Origin: Pseudomonas kribbensis
GTDB taxonomy: Bacteria > Pseudomonadota > Gammaproteobacteria > Pseudomonadales > Pseudomonadaceae
Length of the DNA: 64,000 nt
Direction of reading: 5' to 3'
Assembly (NCBI RefSeq): GCF_003352185.1
Contig: NZ_CP029608.1
Location: 3,038,001-3,102,000 of the forward strand
The translations under genes were made by a program, and so were the position numbers. Positions 12,143 through 19,818 of this stretch are shown here, piece by piece (the stretch's first letter is position 1; each line of letters begins with the position of its first letter). The notes beneath the pieces are model-generated. The model ran no database searches. It saw nothing but the letters and a program-made list of their open reading frames with translations, and was not told the DNA's origin.

Positions 12143-13656
12143 AAGTTGTCTTCCTTGAGCAGCGGATTGCTCGCGCCGAGGTACGTGGGCACACCGCGCA
12201 GCACGCCCTGGAAGGCTTCCAGCGGTTCACCGATGGTCATGCCCTGGGTGGAAATCCGGTATTCACGGATGGTCGATTCGTGGCTGCCGGTGCGTTTCTT
12301 GATGATCGAAATCGCCCGGCGCACCTTGCCGAGGGCTTCGAAGTAACGCAGCAGGATGACCGTGTCGGCCAGATAGGTGATGTCCACCGGCGCCTGCATG
12401 TCGCCGACCAGTCCGTGCTGGGCGACGGTCATGAAAGTCGCGGCGCCCTTGCGGTTCAGGTACAGCAGCAGTTCGTGCATGTGCAGGACCAGCGCGTTTT
12501 CTTCCGGCATTGCGGCCTGATAGCCGTTGATGCTGTCGATCACCACGGTCTTGATGTCGGCTTCATCGACACAGCGTCGTACCCGGTGAGAGAACTCGCC
12601 TGGGGACAGTTCGGCCGCGTCGACCTGCTCGATCAGCAAATTACCGGTGGCTTGCAGGGCCTTGAGGTCGATGCCGATGTTCTTCATGCGCTCGAACAGC
12701 AGGCCCAGTTCTTCATCGAAAATGAACAGTGCTGCTTTTTCGCCACGCGTTACTGCAGCGGCAGCGAAGATCATCGAGATCAGTGATTTGCCGGTACCGG
12801 CCGGGCCGAGAATCAGCGTGCTGGAGCCGGTCTCGATGCCGCCGCCCAGCAGCGCGTCCATTTCGCTGATGCCACTGGTCAATTGCAGACGCGGGTAATC
12901 GCCGCGGTGTTCGGCTGCCACCAGGCGCGGAAAGACATGCACGCCATCGCCCATGATGGTGAAGTCGTGAAAACCGCCGCGGTACTTCTGGCCGCGATAC
13001 TTGATCACCCGCACGCGTCGACGTTCGGCGCCGTAGTTGGGGGTCAGTTCTTCTAGGCGGATGACGCCGTGGGCCACGCTATGCACCGTCTTGTCGAGGG
13101 ATTCGGTGGTTAGGTCATCCAGCAGCAACACCGTCGCGTCATAGCGCACGAAGTAATGTTTGATCGCCAGGATCTGGCGGCGATAGCGCAAGGAGCTTTG
13201 CGCCAGCAGGCGGATCTCCGACAGGCTGTCGAGCACAACCCGGGTCGGTTTGAAGCGTTCGACCACTTCGAAAATCTGTTTGGTGGCTTCACCCAGTTCA
13301 AGATCCGAGGAATACAGCAGACTCTGTTGATGCTCGGCGTTGAGCAGGCTTTCCGGCGGTGTCAGCTCGAAAATCTCGATGTTTTCGTTCAGCTCCCAGC
13401 CGTGGGATGCCGCACCCTGGCGCAGTTCGCGCTCGGTTTCGGAGAGCGTGATGTACAGCGAGCGTTCTCCGGCACGGGCACCGGCGAGGAGAAAATGCAA
13501 CGCCACCGTGGTTTTACCGGTACCGGGCTCGCCTTCCAACAGGAACACATGACTGCGAGAGAGACCACCGGCCAGGATGTCGTCCAGACCTTCGATGCCC
13601 GTGGCGGCTTTTGCGCTGATCAACTCGTTCGATGTAGACAAAAAATGCCCTCTCAT
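12139..13656 (-). CDS. KaiC-like double RecA-domain ATPase
   Basis: A 505-aa protein with two KaiC/RecA domains. Walker A motifs are at 42-50 (GEPGTGKTT) and 284-291 (GPAGTGKS). The second domain keeps the Glu pair (FDEELG). In the first, the first Glu of the equivalent pair is replaced by Ser (S72, E73). At the site matching KaiC S431/T432 it has T427-Y428 (ITYLADT), so one hydroxyl is threonine and the next is tyrosine. No kaiA or kaiB is nearby. The ATG at 13656 has no ribosome site; a TTG at 13641, preceded by AGAGGG, would give a start of L/MSTSNE and may be the true one. It is followed without a gap by a hybrid kinase. Confidence 0.88.
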   Translation of the reverse strand: MRGHFLSTSNELISAKAATGIEGLDDILAGGLSRSHVFLLEGEPGTGKTTVALHFLLAGARAGERSLYITLSETERELRQGAASHGWELNENIEIFELTPPESLLNAEHQQSLLYSSDLELGEATKQIFEVVERFKPTRVVLDSLSEIRLLAQSSLRYRRQILAIKHYFVRYDATVLLLDDLTTESLDKTVHSVAHGVIRLEELTPNYGAERRRVRVIKYRGQKYRGGFHDFTIMGDGVHVFPRLVAAEHRGDYPRLQLTSGISEMDALLGGGIETGSSTLILGPAGTGKSLISMIFAAAAVTRGEKAALFIFDEELGLLFERMKNIGIDLKALQATGNLLIEQVDAAELSPGEFSHRVRRCVDEADIKTVVIDSINGYQAAMPEENALVLHMHELLLYLNRKGAATFMTVAQHGLVGDMQAPVDITYLADTVILLRYFEALGKVRRAISIIKKRTGSHESTIREYRISTQGMTIGEPLEAFQGVLRGVPTYLGASNPLLKEDNL

Positions 13657-13780
13657 GACTAGGGGAAACGAGGCAGCGGGCGGGGTACGCCTTTGCGGGC
13701 TGCCTGTTTACTTGACCCTTTGCCGAGGGGGCGGTTCCGAAATTCTTTCCGGGTGTGTCATGGAGCCTGTCAGAACTCGT

Positions 13781-14857
13781 TCAAAGACCCTGCTGCAACG
13801 AGGGGTCGTCCGGGTTCATCTGCTCGAGCTGGGCCAGCAGAACCTGCACGTTCTGTAACTGACCACTTTCTTTCCAGTAACTGATCAGCAACACCCGTGC
13901 CTTGCGGTCGGCGGGGTGGCGCTGGACGATTTCCTGCAATTGTTTCTGCGCCGCTTCGAGTTCCTCGGCGCTGTGCAGCGTGGTGGCGAGGTCGTAGCGA
14001 TAGTCCTTGTTGTCGGGTTCCAGCTCCACAGCCTTGGACAGGCCAAGCAGGGCGAACTCCCGTTGATCGTGATGCAACAGCCACAGGCCCAGGGCATGTT
14101 GCAGATAGGCGGAGTCGGGTTGGGCCTTCAATTGTCGGGCCAGCAGTTGCCGGGCGGCGTCGCTCTGGCCCTGGCGGTCGAGCACCTCGATCTGCATCAC
14201 CAGCGCCGGCAGGTTGGCGGGATCCAGACGCAGGGTCTGCTCGAGGGCATCCTGCGCCTGTTTGAGCTCGGCATTGTGCAGGTACAGACGCGCCAGTTGC
14301 GCATGGTTGGCGGCGCTTTCCGGCTGATGCTTGAGCGCCTCTTCCCACACGTCGATGCCTTGCTGCAACGGCGCAAAGTACAGGCCCAACTGGTCCGGCG
14401 ACAGGCCGAGCAGGGCGTTGATCGCGGCAAAACGAACGTTCTGGTCCTCATCGTCGAGCAACGGGCCAAGCAACAGACTGCGCTGGCCGCCCGGCACCAG
14501 GCCGGTCACGCTCCTGATCGCTGCCATTCGCACGTCGGGGGATTCGTTCTGCAGATCGGCATCGGCCAGTTTCAACGCCTGCGGGCTCGGGTAGTTCGGC
14601 AGTTCGGCATGCAGCCAGACGCGCCGCTTGACTGAAAGATCCGGGCGTCCCAGTTGCTGGTACAACACCCGCGCCGCGCCCGGCTGGCCGGCCCGGGCGG
14701 CGGCCAGCGCTTCACTGTAGCCATGCTTGATGGCTTCCGGCACCACGGGAGCGGTGCTGCGCAGCGACAGCCAGGCAACCAGAAGGACAAGCACGAGGCC
14801 AAGACTGATGAACACGTAGCGGCGGGACTGAGGCATGCAGGTATCCGAAGCTTTCAT
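13781..14857 (-). CDS. Membrane-anchored TPR/HEAT-repeat protein
   Basis: A 358-aa protein with a short N-terminus, one membrane segment (about 16-36) and a long periplasmic or cytoplasmic repeat region. HEAT-like helices come first (VRMAAIRS, VRFAAINA), then several tetratricopeptide units with typical LDP/LEP turns (TLRLDPAN, AVELEPDN). TPR proteins scaffold complexes; no enzyme motif is seen. The start is uncertain among TTG 14875, ATG 14857 and ATG 14836, all with weak ribosome sites. It lies upstream of the kaiC-like gene on the same strand but is separated by 124 bases, so co-transcription is possible but unproven. Confidence 0.8.
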   Translation of the reverse strand: MKASDTCMPQSRRYVFISLGLVLVLLVAWLSLRSTAPVVPEAIKHGYSEALAAARAGQPGAARVLYQQLGRPDLSVKRRVWLHAELPNYPSPQALKLADADLQNESPDVRMAAIRSVTGLVPGGQRSLLLGPLLDDEDQNVRFAAINALLGLSPDQLGLYFAPLQQGIDVWEEALKHQPESAANHAQLARLYLHNAELKQAQDALEQTLRLDPANLPALVMQIEVLDRQGQSDAARQLLARQLKAQPDSAYLQHALGLWLLHHDQREFALLGLSKAVELEPDNKDYRYDLATTLHSAEELEAAQKQLQEIVQRHPADRKARVLLISYWKESGQLQNVQVLLAQLEQMNPDDPSLQQGL

Positions 14858-14934
14858 ATTGACGCAGAGGGGCAAGCTTCGGTCAGCTGAGGCCTTGAGT
14901 CAAACACTCTGCCCGATATGTCACGCGACTGAGG

Positions 14935-17163
14935 ATGAATATCCCTACAACTCCTGTCGGCCTCGTAAGCCGTCGAGCTTTCGATGCAGTGACTACGCTT
15001 GGTGAAGTTCCTTTGACGAGTGCGTTCATGCAAGCCCTGCTCAATTATTTCAGGACAGTGATCCATCCCGGTCAGGCAGTGTTGCTGTTTGCCCTGCGCA
15101 CCATTGCAGCCGGGTTGCTGACACTGTATCTGGCGTTCCTGTTCGATCTGGATCAACCCAAATGGTCGATCATGGCAGTGGTCATCATCAGTCAGCCGCT
15201 GGCCGGGATGGCGCTGGCCCGCAGCTTCGGTCAGGTCATCGGCACCACACTCGGCGCGGCGGTGGCGGTGCTGATCATGGCGATTTTCCCTCAGGCGCCT
15301 TTGCCCTTCATCACAACCCTGGCGCTGTGGCTGGCGCTATGCACGGCTGGCGGCACCTTGCTGCGCTACACCAGTTCCCAGGCATTCGTGCTCAGTGGCT
15401 ACACCGCCGTGGTAGTGGCACTGCTGGCCATTCCGGACCAGGACGGCACCTTCCTGCTGGCGGTTACCAGGGTGACCGAAACCCTGCTGGCGGTGGCCTG
15501 CGTCTGTGTCGTCAGCCTGTTGACAGCCCGTCCGGAGGCGGTTTCGCGCAACTACTTCGCCAAGGTCGATCAGGTGATCAAACTGGTCGCCACTCATGCC
15601 GCTGCGGTGATTCGCACCGAAGAAAGCGAGAGCGAATTCCAGCGCCGGCAAATGCAACTGCTCGGCGAAATCAGCGCCCTGGAAGGTTTGCGTCGTCATC
15701 TGTATTTCGATGCTCCGCGCCTGCGCAGTGCCAACAATCTGGTGTTGATGCTGGGCAATCAACTGATGCTGCTGACGTCGCGTCTGACAGCCCTGCGTCA
15801 TCAGCGGCAGTTGCTGACCGAACGCTGGGACGGGGATCTGCCACTGGAGGTCCAGCGCTTGCGCGCCGATGAACTGGCGTTTCTCGATCAACTGGCACAG
15901 TACGGGCGTTCACTGCCGGAAGGCATGAGGCATCAATTGGTTGTCCTGCAGCAACAGTTCGAAGCGCTGGCCTACAGGGCCGAACAGTTGACCGAGGACA
16001 TGAGCGCAACCTTGCGTTCACTGGCATGGGCCCTGCGCTGGGAGCAGGCGCGGCTGCTGCAACAACTGGAGCAGATCCTCGAACTGAGCGAAGCCATACA
16101 GGACGGCCGAGAGGCCAGTTGCATGTTCCGTGGCCAGTCCAGCCCGCTGCACCTGGATTTCACCCTGGCGACGATGAATGCCATCCGGGCGTTCAGTGCA
16201 TTGCTGGTGGCCGGGCTGATCTGGATCGAAACCGCCTGGGACGGTGCCCGTGGCGGGATGATTCTGGTGGGCATTCTGTGTTCGCTGATGGCAACGTTCC
16301 CGCGCCCCTTGATTGCCGCGCAGAGCTACGCCAGAGGACTGGGCCTGGCATTGGTGGTTTCGGCGTTGTATCAGTTCATGCTGGTACCGGCGGTCAACGA
16401 TTTCGAATGGCTGGCGTTATTGCTGGCTCCACTGCTTTATGTGATCGCGGTGGGACTGGCCAGCCCGGCCACGGCGGGCATCGGCATGGGGCTGGGCTTG
16501 TCGAGCTTCCTGATGCTCGGCCCGCAGAACGTCGGCACCGGGCAGAACACTGCCATTCAATGGTTCGAGTTTGCCGGTGCCTACGTCAGTGCGGCGATGC
16601 TGGCCCTGATCGTCTATGCATGGATCTTTCCGTTCCGGCCGGTGTTGCGAATCCGTCGGTTCTACAACGAAGCACGGGAGCAGGTGTATCAACTGACCAA
16701 ATTACCCGCCACGGACGCAGAGCAATTCGCGTTCGAAAGCCGCATGGTCGATCGCCTGACCACCATGCTGGGTCTGTTGCCGGCAGCCAATGATCCGGAC
16801 ATGCAACGACGCTATGAAATCAGCCTCGCCTGTGTGGCGCTCGGTGTCGCCATTCACCAGCTCAGGCAACAGGTGCAGGGCAACGCTTTACTGACAGACA
16901 CCTTCGGCCGGCAACTGATGGCCGCTTTGCGCCAGACCGGCCGCTTCGTCGCTGGCCGCCCGGATGTGCACCTGCCAGCCTTGCTAGCGACGCTACATGC
17001 GCTCGGTGACGAGCTGGATGACCTGCATGCCGCCACGCACGAGCACCTTTGGTCTGTATTCCGCATGCGTGTAGCGCTGTTGATCGTCGTCTCGTTCCTT
17101 GAGCGTCACGGTGATTATCTGCAACACAACACCGCTGAAGGAGAACCCGTCCTTGCCCATTGA
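14935..17163 (+). CDS. FUSC/AaeB-family efflux transporter, inner membrane subunit
   Basis: A protein of up to 742 aa with the FUSC layout: an N-terminal block of about six membrane helices (from residue about 45), a cytoplasmic helical domain, a second block of helices (about 400-570) and a C-terminal cytoplasmic domain. Relatives such as AaeB export aromatic carboxylic acids or other organics. Two genes follow closely, a DUF1656 protein and a HlyD-like adaptor, forming the usual three-gene set. The start is uncertain: ATG 14935 has AGG directly against it, and ATG 15028 would remove 31 residues without losing a helix. Confidence 0.88.
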   Translation: MNIPTTPVGLVSRRAFDAVTTLGEVPLTSAFMQALLNYFRTVIHPGQAVLLFALRTIAAGLLTLYLAFLFDLDQPKWSIMAVVIISQPLAGMALARSFGQVIGTTLGAAVAVLIMAIFPQAPLPFITTLALWLALCTAGGTLLRYTSSQAFVLSGYTAVVVALLAIPDQDGTFLLAVTRVTETLLAVACVCVVSLLTARPEAVSRNYFAKVDQVIKLVATHAAAVIRTEESESEFQRRQMQLLGEISALEGLRRHLYFDAPRLRSANNLVLMLGNQLMLLTSRLTALRHQRQLLTERWDGDLPLEVQRLRADELAFLDQLAQYGRSLPEGMRHQLVVLQQQFEALAYRAEQLTEDMSATLRSLAWALRWEQARLLQQLEQILELSEAIQDGREASCMFRGQSSPLHLDFTLATMNAIRAFSALLVAGLIWIETAWDGARGGMILVGILCSLMATFPRPLIAAQSYARGLGLALVVSALYQFMLVPAVNDFEWLALLLAPLLYVIAVGLASPATAGIGMGLGLSSFLMLGPQNVGTGQNTAIQWFEFAGAYVSAAMLALIVYAWIFPFRPVLRIRRFYNEAREQVYQLTKLPATDAEQFAFESRMVDRLTTMLGLLPAANDPDMQRRYEISLACVALGVAIHQLRQQVQGNALLTDTFGRQLMAALRQTGRFVAGRPDVHLPALLATLHALGDELDDLHAATHEHLWSVFRMRVALLIVVSFLERHGDYLQHNTAEGEPVLAH

Positions 17164-17353
17164 TTTCGAGATCGGCGGCGTCTACCTGCCGCCAATCGCC
17201 CAGGCGCTAATCCTCGCCATACCGGTCTTTCTGTTGCTGGACTGGGTATTGCGCCGCCTCGGCGTGCTGCGCCTGGTCTGGCATGAAGCGCTGTTCGAAG
17301 GCGCGCTGTACGCCTGTGTTTGCGCCACATTGATTCTGTTGATGGGAGCCTGA
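17153..17353 (+). CDS. DUF1656 small membrane protein (AaeX-like)
   Basis: A 66-aa protein with two hydrophobic segments. It begins at TTG 17153, as shown by AAGGAG about 9 bases upstream and by the family N-terminus PIDFEIGGVYLPP. It overlaps the end of the FUSC gene by 11 bases and precedes the HlyD-like gene by 4 bases. DUF1656 proteins almost always accompany FUSC-HlyD efflux pairs; their own role is unclear. Confidence 0.88.
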   Translation: MPIDFEIGGVYLPPIAQALILAIPVFLLLDWVLRRLGVLRLVWHEALFEGALYACVCATLILLMGA

Positions 17354-17357
17354 TGCC

Positions 17358-18338
17358 TTGAAGACGTTGCTCACTCGATTGACGACATTGGCCGTGGTGC
17401 TGCTGGCCATCGTGCTCGGCTGGTTCGCCTGGGAGCATTACACCCGCGCACCCTGGACGCGGGATGCGCGGGTGAGGGCAGACGTGGTGACCCTGTCGGC
17501 GGATGTCTCGGGGCGCATCGTCAGTCTGGCGGTGCAGGACAACCAACACGTCGAGAAGGGCCAATTGCTGCTGGAAATCGACCCGGCTCGCTACAGCCTG
17601 GCGGTTGAACATGCCCGGCGTTCGGTCGAGGTGGCCAAGGCCACCCTGGGTCAATCCCGAGCGTCCATCGTGGCCAGCGAGGCCCTGCTGAAACAGCGCG
17701 AGAGTGAGGAACGACGCAGACGCACGCTCAAACAGGGCTTCGCGATTTCCGGCGAAGAATGGGAAAAGTCCAGCACTGACGTAGCGGTTGCCCAGGCCGA
17801 CCTGCTGCGCAATCAGGCCAATCTGGGGCTGGCCGAAGCCAATGTGCAATTGGCGATTGCAGCGCTGACTCAGGCTGAGCTGGACTTGCAGCGTACCCGA
17901 GTCGAATCGCCGGTCAGCGGGTACGTCACCAACCTGTTGACCCGACAGGGCGACTACGCGGTGGCCGGCGGTGCATTGCTGGCACTGGTGGATAGCGACT
18001 CGTTCTACATCAGTGGCTATTTTGAGGAAACCAAGTTGCCACGGATCGAGGAGGGCGACAGGGTTCGGATCGAATTGATGAGCGGAGAGAAGTTTGGCGG
18101 CACGGTACAAAGCATCGCCTTCGCCATCGCCGACCGGGAAAACGCGCCGGGCAGTCGATTGCTGGCCAACATCAATCCCAGTTACACCTGGGTAAAACTG
18201 GCACAGCGGGTGCCGGTGCGGATCGACATCGATCCCGACTATGCAGGCAAGGATCGCCTCAGGGCAGGCACCACAGCTACCGTCACCGTTCTGGAGAACC
18301 ACGAAAGACAGGCACAAAAAAGCCCCGCGACCGAATGA
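17358..18338 (+). CDS. HlyD/AaeA-type membrane fusion protein
   Basis: A 326-aa periplasmic adaptor with one N-terminal membrane anchor (about 8-25), a biotinyl-lipoyl-like half (VSGRIVSLAVQDNQHV), an alpha-helical hairpin (about 85-185) and the second lipoyl half plus beta-barrel (ESPVSGYVTNLL). It links the FUSC subunit to an outer-membrane channel. The start is TTG 17358 with GGGAG about 10 bases upstream. Its last codons overlap a terminator for the opposite strand. Confidence 0.88.
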   Translation: MKTLLTRLTTLAVVLLAIVLGWFAWEHYTRAPWTRDARVRADVVTLSADVSGRIVSLAVQDNQHVEKGQLLLEIDPARYSLAVEHARRSVEVAKATLGQSRASIVASEALLKQRESEERRRRTLKQGFAISGEEWEKSSTDVAVAQADLLRNQANLGLAEANVQLAIAALTQAELDLQRTRVESPVSGYVTNLLTRQGDYAVAGGALLALVDSDSFYISGYFEETKLPRIEEGDRVRIELMSGEKFGGTVQSIAFAIADRENAPGSRLLANINPSYTWVKLAQRVPVRIDIDPDYAGKDRLRAGTTATVTVLENHERQAQKSPATE

Positions 18339-18354
18339 TACGCGGGGCAAAAAA
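18316..18354 (-). terminator. Rho-independent terminator for mexEF-oprN, inside the end of the convergent gene
   Basis: GCCCCGCG (18322-18329) pairs with CGCGGGGC (18341-18348), with an A-run on each side on the plus strand. Read on the minus strand this is a GC stem followed by TTTTTT, about 50 bases past the oprN stop. The left arm lies in the last codons of the HlyD-like gene, whose TGA (18336-18338) falls in the loop. Confidence 0.85.
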
Positions 18355-18396
18355 TTGGTTGGTTGCGGCCAACCAAAGGAGCTCTTTAAAAATCTG

Positions 18397-19818
18397 TTAC
18401 TTGCTGGCGACCGTTTCCGGTTGCCAGCCACCACCGAGAGCCTTGTAGATCGCGACAATGCCGCGATACAGCTCGACTTCGGCCTGTGCCTGGCTGTCTT
18501 CGGCGTTCAAGCGTTCACGCTGGGCGTCGAGCAGTACCAGGAAATCCGTGGTGCCTTCGCGGTAGCGGATCTCAGCCAGATCGGCAGCCTTGCGGCTGGA
18601 TTCGCTTTGGCGGATCAGCGAGATCAACCGTTGCTGACGCTTGCCGTAATCGCTGAAGGCGTTTTCCGACTCTTCCAGGGCCAGCAGCACTTGTTGCTCG
18701 TAGGTCGCCAGTGCGCCTTCGGCATCGGCGTCGGCACCGCGCAAACGGGCACGTACGCTGCCAAGATCGAACGCCGCCCAGGTGATGCTCGGGCCCAGCG
18801 CCCAGGCGTTGGCCGCCGAGGAACCGATCTGCGAGCCACGCCCGGCGGTCCAGCCGAGGAAGCCGCTGAGGCTGACCCGTGGGAACAGGTCGGCCTTGGC
18901 CACACCGATACGTGCCGTGGCGGAAGCCAGTTTGCGTTCGGCGCTGAGGATATCCGGGCGACGTTGCAGCAGTTCGCCCGGGTTACCGATCGGCAATGCC
19001 TTGGCAATCGCTGGCAAGTCTTTCGGGCTCAAGTCGACGGTCAGCTTGTCCGGACGTTCACCCAGCAGGGTGGCGATGCGGTTTTTCTGCCGTACCTGCT
19101 CCGCCTGCAATTGCGGCACGCTGGCTTCGACCGAGGCCAGACGGGCATCGGCGCGCTCGACATCGAGCTGATCGCCCACGCCGGCGTCACGCAGGCTGAT
19201 GGTGATCTTGCGCGACTCCTGCTGGTTTTCCAGGTTGGCCACGGCGATCTTTTCCCGCAGCTGGGCGCCACGCAGTTGACCGTACGCGTCCACCAGTTCG
19301 GCAATCATGGTGACTTGCAACTGGTACAGATCGGCTTCGGCAGCCTGCTGATCGGCTTCGCTGGCTTCCAGGTTGCGCTGGATGCGACCAAACAGATCGA
19401 CCTCCCAGGCCATGTCCAGACCCAGGTCATAGCGTTCGCTGTTGACCCGTTGGGTGGTCTGGCCGGGAATCTGTCCCTTGCCCAGATTGCTGCTGGCACG
19501 ACTGGTGATAGTCGGCATCGCATCGTTGCTGACGTCGTCGCGGATCGCCCGGGCCGCTTTCCAGCGGGCAAAGGCGACGCGCAGTTGACGGTTACCCTGC
19601 AGCGATTGAGTCACCAACTGGTTGAGGGTCGGATCGTCGAACTGCTGCCACCAGATGCCTTCGAACTTCGAACGGTCAAAGTTCTTCTGGCCGGCGGCGC
19701 CGTCGGTGGCGGCCGTGATGTTGGCCGCCTCCGTGGCCGGGGTCTTGTAGTCGGGACCGACTGCACAGGCGCTCAAGGCCAGTACCAGCAGGCTCGGCAG
19801 GAAGACTTTCAGACTCAT
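18397..19818 (-). CDS. oprN: Outer membrane efflux channel OprN
   Basis: A 473-aa outer-membrane factor of the NodT/OprM type with a lipoprotein signal (lipobox LSAC, Cys18) and two repeated helical halves. P. aeruginosa OprN has nearly the same length. It forms the outer-membrane duct for MexE-MexF. Its ATG overlaps the mexF stop (ATGA, 19818-19815), so the two are coupled. In P. aeruginosa this pump exports fluoroquinolones, chloramphenicol, trimethoprim and quinolone-signal precursors. Confidence 0.9.
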   Translation of the reverse strand: MSLKVFLPSLLVLALSACAVGPDYKTPATEAANITAATDGAAGQKNFDRSKFEGIWWQQFDDPTLNQLVTQSLQGNRQLRVAFARWKAARAIRDDVSNDAMPTITSRASSNLGKGQIPGQTTQRVNSERYDLGLDMAWEVDLFGRIQRNLEASEADQQAAEADLYQLQVTMIAELVDAYGQLRGAQLREKIAVANLENQQESRKITISLRDAGVGDQLDVERADARLASVEASVPQLQAEQVRQKNRIATLLGERPDKLTVDLSPKDLPAIAKALPIGNPGELLQRRPDILSAERKLASATARIGVAKADLFPRVSLSGFLGWTAGRGSQIGSSAANAWALGPSITWAAFDLGSVRARLRGADADAEGALATYEQQVLLALEESENAFSDYGKRQQRLISLIRQSESSRKAADLAEIRYREGTTDFLVLLDAQRERLNAEDSQAQAEVELYRGIVAIYKALGGGWQPETVASK

